Source: Dentipellis sp. KUC8613 (taxonomy: Eukaryota; Basidiomycota; Agaricomycetes; Russulales; Hericiaceae). Taken from it: 64,000 nt of DNA. The translations under genes were made by a program, and so were the position numbers. The DNA lies in the NCBI GenBank assembly GCA_002286715.1, contig NSJX01000023.1:68524-132523 (forward strand). Direction: 5' to 3'. The number at the start of each line of letters is the position of its first letter. The first letter of the stretch is position 1. The notes under the pieces were generated by a model. The model worked only from the letters and a program-made list of their open reading frames with translations. It was not told the origin of the DNA and made no database searches. Below are positions 36,558 through 48,610 of this stretch, piece by piece.

Positions 36558-39500
36558 TCACCAGTTCATGCTGCTCTGCTGCAAGATAGGAGCCGAGATC
36601 GCGCCTTGCGCAACCGGCCTCCTCTCCCTCATCTCGTCCTGATTGGTCCTGTAGCTGTACTCCGTCGAGCTACCGCCCAAACCCATACCGGAGGGGCCCG
36701 CGACCGGAGCCGCCGCCGCACCCGACGCGCCACGCAGACTGTCCTCCGCAAAGTAGAAGCTCCTGCGGCGCTGGCCACCCACACTGTCCTGGTCGAAGTC
36801 GCGGCCCGCACGGTCGGGGTACTGGTCGGACGGCAGGTTGGGGTCCGAGAGGCGGTGGTGGGCAAGCTCGCGGCGGCGCTTGACGCTGCGGTAGATGAGC
36901 ACGGCGAGCACGATGAGCGTGATGCCGCCGAGCGCGCTGACGACGCCGATGATCGCGTCCGTGCGGGAGTGGTCCTTGCTCGCGCCGCTCGCCTTGGCGT
37001 TGTTGCTGCTCGAGCCGCTCGAGCCGTCGCCCGGGATGGCGTTCGGGTCCTGCACCGAGTCGAGCGCGAACGCGGGGTTGACGTGCCCGGCGAGCGTCGA
37101 GTACGGCGGCGCCGTGCCCGTGTAGAACTTGGAGTTCTTCGCCTTGATCTCGTTCGCGAGCGGGCCCACCTGGTCCGAGGGGATGTAGCCGAGCCACGTC
37201 GTCAGGAGCTGGTTGACATCGCTCGGGCCCGTGTAGGTGCTCGGAATGTACACCTGGAGCGCAAACGTCTTGATATCACTGGCCTGGATCGGGAGCGCAC
37301 CCTGCAGGATGACAGGGAACCACGAGAGCAACTGCGCCTGGGAGTCGCCGTTGTTCGTGACGAAGCTCCACGGCAAGCTGCTGTCGAACAGGACACTGAT
37401 CAGCGTGTAGCCTTGCAAGTTTGCGTTTGTGTCAAGCGGGGTCGGCGGGTAGATACGTGCGGGGATGTTGCTCGGCAGGGGAGCAGCAGAAGGCACCGAG
37501 CCAGTCGCGGAGGCCAAGGAGAACGTTGTCGCAGGGGCATCCGGGTCCGTAAGGCTTGGGTTCACAGACGAGGTCGGGACAGACGAGAACAGAAGGCTGG
37601 ACGCCGTCAGGAAGGAGAACTCGGAGTTGGGCGAGGGGGTGAACGTGACAGAGTCTGAGCTGGACAGGGTCGAAAGCGAGCCAAAGGTCTGCGTGAACGT
37701 GGCAGTACCCGTGGGGAAGGAGATGATGATCGTGCTGGACCCAGTGGTGACCGCGGACGTCACGAAGCCGGTGCTGACACCGGTGCTGGTAACGGGCACA
37801 ACGCTGCCCGCGGCCTGGGACGAGCTCTGGCTGATCGAGATGGACGCGCTGACGGTGTCGATGGGAGAGCTTCCGCTTGCACTGACAGAGCCGGACTCAG
37901 TCACGGTTCCAGAGACCGAAACGGGTGGCGATACAATCCCGGAGGCAGACACAGACTGCGATACGATCCCGGAGGCAGAGACGGACTGCGACACAACTCC
38001 GGAGGCCGAAACGGGCTGAGAAACAGACCTGCAAAATAGAACATCAATTAATCAGATACAAAATCACTATCAGTATCACTTACTCGGTGGGTCCAGCATT
38101 CGACTGGCTCTGGCTCGTAATGCTGCCGATGATGGAACTGATAGGACTCAGAGGGTTGCTGGCAGTTCCAGACGCAACGTTGGTGTTGGACGCGGATCCC
38201 GGCGACTGCGACTGAGGGTGACACGCCGGGTTGAGCAAGTTCCCAACAAGACCACAATCGATGGACGACGAATCAGGGCCCTTCGACACAGACTGCGTCC
38301 CAGAAGCCGGGGGCGTGGTCACACTCGCAGGAGGGTTGGACGTGATAGTCGGTTTGCCCGCAATGCTCGTCAAGACACATCCGATGTCACCAGGGGCGCA
38401 GGACGCCGGGGATGTCACTGTGGGCTGGCTCTGCGACTGGCTCTGCGCGGGTTGACTCTGAGTCTGCTGGGGCTGACTCTGAGTGATGGTAGGCTTGCAG
38501 AAGATGCCGAAGGGGCCGCAGTCCTTCGTCGAGGAGGTCGGGGGCTGGCTGACGGGCGGCTGCGACGCAGAGTTCGTGTTCGTAGGTGCACCAGAGTGGC
38601 TAAGGTGGCATAAGAAGTCGAGGGGATCGCAATCCTTGGTCGAGGTGGGCGCGGGCTGGCTGACGGGCGGCTGCGACGCAGTGTTGGTCTCCGTGGGCTT
38701 GTTGCTTGAGGTAGGCGCGCAGAGGAGGCCAAAGAGACCGCAGTCTTTTGACGACGTCGGTGGGGGCTGGCTAACGGGAGGTGTGGGCGTGTCGCTGGGC
38801 GTCTGGCTCGCAGGGGGCGCAGAGTCAGTAGGCTGAGTCTGCGCTGGCGCCGAGTTGGTATGGGCCGGGTTCGAGAAGATACAGGCGAGATCAAGAGGAT
38901 CACAACCCTTAGAAGACGTCTGTGCAGGTGCGCTTGCGGGCTGAGACGACGTGTTAGAGTCGGACGGTGCCGCTTGCGATGTAGGTGCTGCCTGCGATGT
39001 AGGTGCTGCCTGCGAAGTAGGGGGTGTCGTGGGCGAAGCAGGAGCGCTGGTTGGCGGCTGATCAGCAGGCGTCGAGTGGGATGGGTTCAGAATCGACGAA
39101 AGGTCACAGCCGAGGTCCAAGGGGTCACACTTGGTCTGTGATTGCGCCGGTTCTGAAGACGGCGCTGCCTGGCTGGTCGGCGGTGGCGTCGTCGCGGAAT
39201 CCGCAGGCTTCGACTCGGAAGAAGGGGGCGAGTCAGAGACGGGTGTCGAGGAGGCAGGCTGCTGCGAAGAAGGGGGAGGGGTCGAGGGTGCGTTGCTCGA
39301 GGCCGCATCAGCTGCAGACGAGGGCGCGGCGGAGCCTGACGGGGCTGGTGATGAGCCCGGCGCGTTCGACTCGGAGCCAGTTGGCGTGTCGGAGGGAGAC
39401 GCCTGGCCAGAGGACCCGGTGCTGCCGCCGTTGCCATTATCACCTAGCAAAAAGATTGCAATGAGACGGCGTGCGCGCATCAATCGCGAAATAAGGGTCC

Positions 39501-39800
39501 TGACGTACCGCTAATCGCGTGGCCAACGCTGCTCAGGCCGTCCCCGACCCCATTGACGACGTCGCCGAGGCCGTTGACGACACCTCCCAGACCACTGACG
39601 GTGTCTCCGAGGAGATCACCGAGAGGGTTGCTGTCGTCTCTGTGGAAAATGGGGGGATCGAGCGGCCTCACGGCCTTCTTCTTGAAGGCGAGTGAGCGGC
39701 GGCCATGAGTTACAGAAAGAGTCGAACGGTGGGCATCGGCAGAGAAAGAGAGCGCAAGAAGTAGAATAAGGGCGGAGAGGGGGCTGTGAGAGAAGTACAT
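36558..39800 (-). CDS. MSB2: Msb2-like transmembrane signalling mucin
   Basis: Three main exons with ATG 39800 and TGA 36560-36558, about 1,030 residues. The N-terminal signal peptide is MYFSHSPLSALILLLALSFS followed by ADA. A glycine/valine repeat comes next (LGDVVNGVGD), then a long Ser/Thr/Pro/Gln-rich mucin region (38080-39440) studded with short cysteine modules, six C-x6-C such as CDPLDLGC and CGLFGLLC plus one C-x10-C. After an intron there are SQSVSASGIV repeats and then a folded extracellular domain (YTLISVLFDSSLPWSFVTNN, TTWLGYIPSDQVGPLANEIK, GHVNPAF). This matches the conserved membrane-proximal domain of Msb2-family mucins. A single TM helix (AIIGVVSALGGITLIVLAVL) precedes basic KRRR and a roughly 95-residue cytoplasmic tail. 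In fungi Msb2 senses surface or cell-wall cues upstream of Cdc42/Ste20 MAPK signalling. Assignment rests on domain order and motif memory. Confidence 0.75.
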
Positions 39801-40593
39801 GGGTTATTCTTGTTGGAGCCTCGCGCGAAGGGGGCGGGCTTGTCAATGAAGGAGAATCGCAGGAAGCTGGCGAGCTTGGACGGCTGGACACGAGAAAGCG
39901 TGTCGGCCAGAGACAAAAGAGCGTGGGGTCTGCCTTGGAGAGCAGGCGGGAGGAGGAAGGAGACGGGGAAGAAGAGCGACGAGGAAAGAGGCGCGCGTCG
40001 TTATATCTTTGGTCACTGCCTCCAATCCCTCATCAAACTCGCATCATTTCCCGATGCCCCTCCGTTCCTGTCTCAATCCGCGTCCTCTGTCTGGATTTTC
40101 CGCCCACATCCTGCAAGTATTTATTTTTTCTCCCAGTTCTGTCGCTACAACACGCGCCCTCGAGGTTCGACCCGCGTCGGCTCGCGTTGACCTAGTTACC
40201 ACGTTCCCACAATGGGAAGTCTAATTTGTGGGGGACACGCGCCGTGCGGGCGTCGCGGCGGTCTAGATCCGCACACGTAACACCGAGCCCGCCTCTCTCG
40301 TCCGCGTCCCTTCCGGTCCTCGAAACAGGCGTTTTATTTTCATTCCAGGCTCTGCGTGGCAATCCGAAGCTTCTGCAGTGTCATCAGCAGCGGGCAACAA
40401 CTTCGCAATCCGTCAATCACGTCTCGATCTTTTGTTCATCTCCATCTGTCCACCCGCCCGCGCGATCCCAGAAAGCATGAATATTTGCGGCTCATATGTG
40501 GCATGGCATGGCAGTACGCATACAAGACGATGGAGTGCGTGTAAGGTGGGTACGTAGTAAAACAGCAAAAGTGGACAGCAGAACGGCGGCAAT
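39801..40593. other. Intergenic; MSB2-like promoter and RPL25 3' flank
   Basis: No gene seen. Frames across 39786-40480 are Arg/Ser/Pro-rich and unspliceable. Confidence 0.5.
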
Positions 40594-41297
40594 TTAGATG
40601 AAGCCAATCTGTCGATCACAAATGAAAACCATCAGCGCTGTTCGCGGCGGCCGAACAGAAGCCAGGGGCTTACCTTGTTCGCGACATCCAGCGCATCGTG
40701 GTCCGCAGTCAACCGCACGTATGCCTTTTTCTTACCGTCAGGTCTATAAACCGCATTTATCAGTACAGGTGTCTCTCCTTGAAACCGACGTTTCTTACCG
40801 GATGAGGGTGTTGACCTTCGCGGCCTGCACGTCCCACAGCTTCTTCACTGCATCCTTGATCTGACGCTTGTTCGACTTGAGGTCGACCAAGAACACGAGC
40901 GTGTTGTGCTCCTCGATCTTCTTCATCGCCGACTCAGTGTTGAGCGGCCTGCACATAGCGAGAGTCAGCACAGCGCCCACCGTCAGGGCGCATAACGTTA
41001 CGCACGAGACGATCGTCCGGAACTGGTCCATCCGCGGCGCATGGGGAATGCTCTTGCGCGGGTACTTCGGCTCACGGGCAAGGCGGAGGGTCTTGGGGCG
41101 GTGGAAGGACACGCTGTAGCGGACCTTGCGCGAGTGGTGGCCGTGCGCACCCTGGAGCGCGGCCTTCTTGGCCGCCTTGGCCTTGGAGTCCTTAGAGTCT
41201 GCAAAGCGAAGTGGATAAGTCGACGTTATTAATACTCCGCAAGTCAAGACTTACTCTTGGCCGCAGCCTTGCCCTTCGTGGTCTTCGTGGGGGCCAT
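40594..41297 (-). CDS. RPL25: 60S ribosomal protein uL23 (Rpl25/L23a)
   Basis: ATG 41297 to TAA 40596-40594 in about five short exons. The protein starts [14 protein letters not shown] and continues with an alanine/lysine-rich leader, [40 protein letters not shown] and then [19 protein letters not shown]. It ends [40 protein letters not shown] and [18 protein letters not shown]. This matches eukaryotic uL23 over its full length. It binds 25S rRNA near the peptide exit tunnel and forms the docking site for SRP and nascent-chain factors. The last exon is tiny (IGFI plus stop), split by an intron at about 40609-40673. Many short introns are usual for ribosomal protein genes in this group. I saw no C/D-box snoRNA motifs in these introns. 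Confidence 0.96.
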
Positions 41298-42515
41298 TTT
41301 TGAAAGTCTGAGAATGCAACTAGTAAGTTAAACGTCCGGGGGAGGCGATGCGTGGGTGGCAAGAAGAGATGCTGGTGGTGCTGTCCGGAGGGCGAGAATT
41401 GCTGTGAAAATTGCTGTCGCACGAGATAAATCTCTGCCCAACAACAATCATGGATATGCCATCCCTAGGGTGTGCCATGCTCGACAAGGAGTGCGCAGAG
41501 ACGGCTGATGGGACCTTGGACCTTGAGCAAGCCTGTCTTGAGACGCAGGACATCCAATCCACGTGAACCTCATCCATCCTCTCAACCGTCCATCCATCAT
41601 TTCCTGCCCATTCTAACCTTCCCCAGACCACACCACCAGCACCAGAATACCCAGTGACAGCAATACAGCAGACAGAAATAGAGAGGGCGTGCTCACCTTG
41701 ACGTATGCCGGCCTGGACGGTTGCTTGAGGGGATATCGGGAAGAGGAGTCGCGGTAAGGTTCGAAGGCGCCGGGGAGTGCCGGATTGCCTGATTGGGCGA
41801 TGTGGCTGATGCCATGTGGGCGCTTACAGTCGCGTCTCGACTTGGCCCTCGTCGCGCGTCTTCCCTCCTCCAAGGCCATGCTCATTTTATGTCTATCAGT
41901 CTCGTTACAGGATTGATTCACTCGGGTTGTTTGCCGCGTACTCGCTGAATTTTTGTCACCAAGGATTGTACGTGCATATCTTAGAGAATATCGCGAGATA
42001 AGATGCTTGTGCGTGCGATTTCGATGTCGTGACCGGTGCATCCCTTGATTTCTTCCTGGGTCTAAGAACTGACAAACAACTCTTTCTTACAGAAACCTAC
42101 ACAGGAAACAATGTCATGAGGATTCTTTGACTGTCACCATTGAAGGGCTCAACATGAAACTTTCCGTTCATTGAGATGTGATACAACTACGTCCCAGGCA
42201 GCGGGGAATACATGATGATACAAGATATATGACCAAGAAATTACGATGGACAGTCCGTGAATAGGTATGTAAGGTATAACTTCCGGAACGTGGTCGCTGC
42301 CGTGTGCACTGTGCATGTGCCAATCCGCTCGTGGCTGTCTCGCGACACACCTCCCTCCCCTCCTTTTCGTGTTTTCCTGCGTGCAAGCGTGCGCACATCG
42401 TGCATAATGTCGTCTGCACCTCCTTTAAAGACAGCAGCATGGGATAGGGATGATCCAGCAGAAACTCCCGTCCTATATGCGCGAGCAACGTCAGGGGCAA
42501 CTCATCTGGCGAAGG
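41298..42515. other. Intergenic; RPL25 promoter/5' UTR region
   Basis: A CTCAG acceptor directly before ATG 41297 (TTGCATTCTCAGACTTTC on the minus strand) suggests a possible 5'-UTR intron in RPL25. Otherwise nothing recognisable. Confidence 0.45.
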
Positions 42516-42743
42516 TCATGAAGTACTGACTGGACAGGGTACACAGCCACCCCTCAGCCGCTGGGCGCCTCCCTGCTTCCCCTCCCCCCTCCCGCCCGGC
42601 GCCGCAGACATGTTTGGCGCACGCTCCGGCTGCACGCTGACCACGCCGCCCGTCGTGGGGTCGACATTCGGGTCCTGGCCGGGGCCTTCGCGGTAGAGCG
42701 CCGGCGGGGGGTAGGTCAGTGGTGAGGGCGATGAAGAATGCAT
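42516..42743 (-). CDS. Small Pro/Gly-rich protein of unknown function
   Basis: Single-exon frame of 75 residues (MHSSSPSPLTYPPPALYREG at the start, then DPNVDPTTGGVV, NMSAAPGGRGEGKQGG, RLRGGCVPCPVSTS at the end). Evidence for a real gene is the promoter: TATAAAAC 60 bp upstream of ATG followed by a CT-rich tract, plus a divergent arrangement with the gene starting at 42961. The proline-tyrosine N-terminus and a terminal CxxC-type pair are seen, but I know no family. A further exon beyond the stop cannot be excluded. Confidence 0.45.
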   Translation of the reverse strand: MHSSSPSPLTYPPPALYREGPGQDPNVDPTTGGVVSVQPERAPNMSAAPGGRGEGKQGGAQRLRGGCVPCPVSTS

Positions 42744-42802
42744 GGTGTGGATGGTGATGATGGTCGAGGGTAGGAGAGAGGCTCTGGGCGTGCGGGGTGT
42801 GT

Positions 42803-42810
42803 GTTTTATA
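42803..42810 (-). promoter_or_regulatory. TATA box of the small gene at 42516-42743
   Basis: Minus-strand TATAAAAC, 60 bp upstream of ATG 42743, in the 217-bp divergent promoter shared with the gene at 42961. Confidence 0.5.
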
Positions 42811-42960
42811 CTTGGCCGGCCCAGGTGCGTATTGGCAGGGGCATGATGTCATCCTGCGCGCGGCTAGCTCGGACCCTAACCCCTCCTGGGACGCGTCTCC
42901 TGCTGCGCCATATCTCGACATCGCAGAGTCAAGCAACTCACTCCCGACCACCACATCGCT

Positions 42961-43472
42961 ATGACTCTCAAGCCCTTTGACCTCCGCATCCAGCACGGTA
43001 CGTGTATTCAATTTCCGGAATCATGTCCTGTAGACTAACGCTGGCGAGAACAGGCATCACCGGCGGCTTCGCCCCCCCGCGCCCCTCCGCAGTCCACGAC
43101 CTCTCCTTATCCACCCAATCGCCCAACACCATCCTCCTCTCCTCGCGACTGCGCGAAGACGGCACGCCCGATCTGCTCCCGCTCGCGCCCAAATCCGTCG
43201 GCATCTCCGGCGACACCGAGTCGCTCGTCGAGGAGCTCAAGGGCATCCTCAAGGACCTGCCCACGCAGAACCCGCCGCAGGCAGACATATACGGGAAGGA
43301 CATCGGGATCTTCTGGCAGAGCGACGACCTGCAGTGGATGAACTCCGCGCCGCAGGGCTGCGGCGGGTTCGACGATGGCACGGCTGTCACGGCGGACGAT
43401 AGGAAGAAGTTCGATAGGGCGGTGGACATCGTGGATACCCTTGTCCAGCGGGGCGTCGCGCATGAGGGATAG
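42961..43472 (+). CDS. Small conserved-looking protein of unknown function
   Basis: Two exons: 42961-42997 (MTLKPFDLRIQHG) and about 43052-43472, with the intron GTACGT..AACAG splitting a Gly codon. About 152 residues. Visible features: GGFAPPRPSAVHDLSLS, SPNTILLSSRLREDG, GDTESLVEELKGILKDLPTQ, DIYGKDIGIFWQSDDLQWMN and a helical end KKFDRAVDIVDTLVQRG. It is a mixed-composition soluble protein with no signal peptide or TM segment. I do not recognise the family. Codon usage, good splice sites and full-length frame argue that it is real. Stop is TAG at 43470-43472. Confidence 0.65.
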
Positions 43473-43785
43473 ACGGATTAGGAAGGATATACCAAATATC
43501 GTGCGGTCTGCCTTGTAACATCACCCACTTATTGATGGTTTGGAACTGTGTCTGTAGTGCTAGCCCCGGCTTACTTATCGATGACTTAGATGTACGCGCA
43601 AAGTAATGCGATCTGCATCTATCCTGTCCGTCCTTACCGATAGACGCTTGGGACCTACTGCGCACAGCGGTGTCGTGTGGATATGGTAAGTCAATGCTCA
43701 AACTCAAGATGGACGAGTACCTTTGGAAAAAGCTGCCATTCCTACGTAACGAAAGCCAATAAGCATAGTCCAAGATATTTACTTC

Positions 43786-44873
43786 TTAGGCGACTGTCTC
43801 TGGCGGCTCCACCTCGAACACATAAAGCGGCCACCTTCCCCACGGCGAGGGCATCATCCTTCCGCCCTTCAACTCTGCGTCCATACTCAGATAGATACGG
43901 ACCTAACGCCCCAACTCAGAATTAGCGCACTTCAAACTACCATATAGGTCTGCTTACATTCAACTCGCTGGTCGTACTCCAGGCCAAAGTCTCCTTGTTC
44001 CGCGTAGCCTTCAAATCGAATCATGAGACGACCATCAAGCATTTGTATGATCGAGCTCTCGCACCTTGTCGCGGACGGGCTTCATCAGAGCCGTCGCAAT
44101 ACCTTGCTTCTGATACTCTGGGCGCACCATCGCCATATGCATCCACCACGAATCCGTCTTACCCTTCACCACCCAAAGTCACTTACAGCATTCCATGCGT
44201 AATACCAGACAGTGCTCACCGTCGGTCCCAGCACCTTATTCACGAACTTCGGCCACTCGACCATATACTGCAGCCCACTAGCATCAGCGCGGCCCGCATT
44301 CCGTCCAAGCATCCCCACTCACGATCGACTTGTAGTACTCCTTCCCAGCCTCCGGCATCCTCTCCATAAACTCCGTAAGACCCATCTTCCTCTGCTCCTC
44401 CCTGCCACACGCAATTCGCCTCCAGTTCGCATAAAACATGAAAAGCAGAACAGAACGACGCACGAATCGAACAGATCGCGCCCCGGCGGCATCCACATCG
44501 TGTACCCGACCACGCGGCCTTGCGCCTCGGGCTCCGTCGACGTCGCGGTGTAGAACTCGCCGAACCGCGCGCCCGCGCGCAGCATCGCGCCGCTCATGAG
44601 CGGGAGCAGCGAGGGGTCGCCGCCGCAGAGGCTGATGATTGCGATGTCTGTACATGTGCGTGGGTTCGGTCAATTTGGGAGTCGGGTGGGAGTTGGGGAG
44701 GTATCAGGGCGCACCGTCTTTCATGAGTTCGGTGAATATGGTTGTGCATTCGTTTATGAGCTCCTCTGCGTGTGGGCGGTGGGCGGTGGTGAGCTATATA
44801 GTCGAGTACGCGTTCTTCAAAATTGAGAGTACTCACCGGAGGGCTCCTCGACACGCTGGACGGTGTACTTCAT
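43786..44873 (-). CDS. GNAT-family N-acetyltransferase
   Basis: ATG 44873 (MKYTVQRVEEPS) to TAA 43788-43786, about eight small exons and roughly 230 residues. After exon 1 the frame runs HAEELINECTTIFTELMKDD, IAIISLCGGDPSLLPLMSGA, then GEFYTATSTEPEAQGRVVGY and TMWMPPGRDLFDSEEQRKMG. Motif A is WWMHMAMVRPEYQKQGIATALM, the acetyl-CoA pyrophosphate loop Q-K-Q-G-I-A. Motif B follows as TSELNVRIYLSMDAELKGGR and the protein ends PSPWGRWPLYVFEVEPPETV plus A. The intron before GKTDSWWM is a 56-nt GTGAGC..GAAG intron; a shorter 23-nt alternative is rejected. Such fungal GNATs acetylate small molecules or protein amines; the substrate is unknown. Alternative splice choices at minor exons do not affect the call. 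Confidence 0.82.
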
Positions 44874-46452
44874 TGGGGCTAGATAAGTCGTCAGGGGGGT
44901 GGGTATGAGAGGTACATCTACCTGAGACGGTCGTACTTATGTACGCTGAGTCCTGTGCGAGACCGTGTATCCCCATGGTCTCGATCGCTGCACATGTTGC
45001 GGGTGCGCGGAGGAACAGTCCTCACTGGCCGGTATCAGCTATCCGAGAAGCAGATCGCGGTGATGCTGAGATGTCGGAGCGCTTCATGGACGATCATGGC
45101 TTTGAGATGAACTTGGTCCTTGAAGCTGCGCAAGCACAGTGATCTCTGAGATTACAGAGAGAACTAGGCGGCCACGACGCTCACATACAACTGCAAGAAT
45201 TTCGTCAAGAGCGAAAGACGAGCGTTAGCGCAACCCTCTGGAGCCGTGACCCTGAGGAGAGATTCAGACGGTCGTTCCTGAACAGATGCGGATACGCTAC
45301 TGTGTCCACATGGACCCTCGAAGGGCGAGTATGATGGATTGCTATCATGCTTGATGAGCGAAGAGACTTCGGTCGATCAAAGACCGTTTGGAAACAAAGA
45401 AGGAACAGTGTGAAGCAATGGTTGACTAGATGAACCCGAGGAGTACAGGACCAAGCTAGAGGTGCCAGTCTACTTACGGCCCCGTAAGGATTAATGGACT
45501 ATGACTTCGCCGTGGGCGAGTTGAAGGTGCACGACTCGAGTCTTTCTGCAATCTCCAAGTACTTGCTATGAGGAAGCTCTGAGGTTTCACGACAGACCTG
45601 ACGAGCCTGAGGTGAACTGCTCGCGTGGGCGCTTATGTTATGGGAGGTTGCCGCGGCGCCGGCGCTAATCCTGCCTCTTCCCAATCCACTACACCTGTTT
45701 GTCGTATGGCTATCGAACCCGGATATGAGCCAGCCAGTACAGAAGGGATGCCATGGAACAGGACGATTTCATCAGTCTTGCTCATATCTTTCAGGATTTA
45801 AGATGAAGGAAGACATGGATCTCGCCATTCAGGCTGACCCAGAGTCTTCTGATACGAAGCATTTGCCACCTGGGCTTTCTGTAAGAGTGTCTTGTCGGAC
45901 CTGCCAGAGTATTTACGACACATACTAGTATGTTTATGATAACGTTTCTCCTAGCCTTGAATCATATCTGACTTTTCAACACATCGCATTGTAGAGAATT
46001 CTGCCGTTTATGAATGCTTGGCGAACCTTTTGAATTGAAACGAAGAGGGCGCAGTAAGCCCCGAACCTATGATAGCGCCTTCTTTCGGTCTAGCCATGGC
46101 AGGTCTCGACAACGTGGCTGGTCACTTCTTACCTATCGGTGGCTTTCTTCGTGCGACGAAGAGTTTCCGAGTTGGACGCTATGCGTCAGATGGTGCCGAT
46201 CTCTTCCTTCTTCAGCTACACGCGACCTTCGAGTCGCCGTCTCCAATAGCGAGTGTCTGAAGTTTTGATGCACCAACCTATTCTCCACACAGGCGCGCGC
46301 TTCGTCTCATTACGTCGCCACTCGACGGAGTGGAAGCCAAAGAGACACGGCGTGCGAACTAGGACCCAAATAACCGTGCGTTTCACCAGGCTTCTTATAT
46401 CTACTAGGGACACTCTCTGGACCTTCACTTTGTCTTCTTCCATCCTCTCCCG
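44874..46452. other. Intergenic upstream of the P450 array
   Basis: About 1.6 kb without a supportable gene. Frames at 45635-45928 and 46014-46268 have no recognisable domain. The last 80 bp (TATATC, then CT-rich) look like the promoter of the first P450. Confidence 0.45.
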
Positions 46453-48610
46453 ATGGTCTCCATTCACACTGCAGTACTATCCGGTACGATCCTGGTTCTG
46501 ACTTTCCTTGTTTCTCGCTTCAGGAAGCGCCGCACTCTTCCGTACCCTCCGAGCCTTCCAGGACTCCCGTTGCTCGGAAATTACCTTTCTCTTCCGACCC
46601 AACGGCCATGGGCGACATATGCGCAGTGGTCGAAGGCTCTTCAGAGTATGATTGCTTCCGTGTTGCCCAGTATACGTTGAATCCTAACATCAGACTCAGG
46701 CGACCTGATCTCCATCAACGTGTTTGGGCAAGTCATGGTGGTGATCAACTCGAAGAAAGTAGCTAGGGAGCTCCTCGATAACCGCTCGGCCAAGTACTCA
46801 GATCGTCCACAACTTGTCATGATCGGACTGTGAGTCGAACTCCTCTTGGCCTTGTTGTATGCAACTGGTCATGACCGTATTCACGTTCAAAGCACGGGCT
46901 TCGACTTCCATACCGGTTTGATGCCGTACTCCGACAAGTGGCGCGCGAAGCGCCGCCTCTTACACGAGACCTTGCATGGCTCTGCGGCACTGGCGTATCG
47001 GCCACTCCAGAAAGCGAAGACACATGAATTGCTGCGCAAGCTGCACCATGATCCTAGTGGCTTCATGCACCACATCCGCAGGTGCGTATTGAGTGTTGCC
47101 GAAGGCTGCTGAAGAATCTTACTGACATGTCACTGTTAGCTTGGCGGCATCCGTCGCGATGACGGTTTCATATGGAGATCTCGGAGACGAGCGCCAGAAC
47201 GAAAGGTCTCTCCTGGCAGCACAGGGCGCGACCGAGATGATATCGGAGGTTCTCATACCCGGTGCTTTCGCTGTGGATACCTTGCCATTCTGTTCGTCTC
47301 GCCTTCTGTACGCTGGGTATTGCTGCTGATACTAGTCGGAAAAGTGCGACATCTCCCTGGTTGGCTTCCCGGGATGGGGTTCAAAGCACTCGCACAAATA
47401 TGCACCAAGCGAATCAGCGAGATGAAGGATTTGCCGTGGGCGATCGTAAAACAGAACATGGTGAGCAAAGCCTCTACTCGATGTCCCGCGCGTGATTCTG
47501 AGGCAGACTTCAGGATGCTCATGTTGCCTCGCCTTCAATGGCGTCGAAAATGCTCGAGAGGATCCGAGAGACCTCAGCTGGGCCCGATGCCGAAGAGATT
47601 GCGAAGGACGCTTGCGCTGTCACTTATATCGGTATGTGCAACACCTGTTCTTCAATCGCCGTGAGGCTCTGACCTGGCTACTTCAATAGCTGGAGCTGAT
47701 ACTGTGAGTGCACAGAGCCATACAGGAAATCTCGCGGCCTTATGACCCTTTTTAGTCCGTATCCGCTATGACAACCGCTGTTCTAGCGTTGCTTTTACAT
47801 CCAGAAATTCAGCACCGCGCTCAGAAGGAGATTGACGGCGTAGTCGGGCGTCATCGCTTGCCCACCTATGAAGACCGTGGCCGCCTGCCCTATGTCGAGG
47901 CAATCTATCGCGAAGTCCTTCGGTGGAATCCCGTCTTCCCGCTGTCTGTAGCTCATGCAGCCTTTGAGGACGACGTCTATTCGGGCTACTTCATTCCCAA
48001 AGGTCAGTACTTCCACGGCACCGCTGAGAGGGTCTCACGCGACGATTGTCAGGAACTCCTATCCTACCCAACGTCTGGTCGGTCGAAAATACTCCATATT
48101 CTGTAATTACCTTCTAATTTTGTCTACAGGGCAATGACGCACGACCCTGTCGAATATCCCGAACCTGAGTCCTTCAAGCCCGAGCGGTTCCTCACACCGG
48201 AAGGGAAAGTGAATGGGGATGATATGCAGGTCATGTTTGGGTTCGGAAGGCGGTGAGTAGTTCAATGTCGAACCTTGGCAGAATCAGATGTGATGACGAA
48301 ATGTCTTCAGCGTCTGCTCCGGGCAACATCTCGCCGATGCGACAGTATGGATGATGATAGCATCAACACTCGCCCTGTTCCGTCTTGTCGCGGCGAAGGA
48401 TGAGGATGGTAATGAGATTACCGCAAAGGTGGAGTACACCGATGGTCTGGTCAGGTGCGTTTTAGTCATATTCCACGTTTGTGGAAGACTGAGTAGGCGG
48501 ATGATCATGTTGGTAGCCACCCTCGCCCGTTCGATTGCATGTTCGAGCCCAGAAATAGGGAGGCCGAGATGCTTCTCGCGCAGCTACATGACGCAGAATC
48601 TATCGAGTAG
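46453..48610 (+). CDS. Cytochrome P450 monooxygenase, array member A
   Basis: About 500 residues after removing roughly ten short introns. The N-terminal membrane anchor VSIHTAVLSGTILVLTFLVS is followed by the proline hinge LPYPPSLPGLPLLGNYLSLP. Conserved blocks are GDLISINVFGQVMVVINSKK, TGLMPYSDKWRAKRRLLHET (helix C WxxxR), I-helix AGADTSVSAMTTAVLALLLH, K-helix YVEAIYREVLRWNPV (ExxR), PERFLTPEGKVNGDDMQVMF and heme loop FGFGRRVCSGQHLAD with the ligand Cys. A mini-exon encodes GTPILPNVW between the K-helix and PERF regions. The end is PFDCMFEPRNREAEMLLAQL with stop TAG 48608-48610. An ER-anchored class II enzyme needing a CPR partner. It resembles proteins commonly annotated as O-methylsterigmatocystin oxidoreductase-like, but the substrate is unknown. 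No lesions seen. Confidence 0.92.

Noticed and set aside
39786..40480. Plus-strand frames opposite the MSB2-like promoter
   Set aside because: Arg/Ser/Pro-rich shadow frames with no splice-consistent extension or motif.
44161..44200. 23-nt micro-intron in the GNAT gene
   Set aside because: A canonical 56-nt intron GTGAGC..GTGAAG covers the same stretch and keeps the frame (LGPT then GKTDSWWM).
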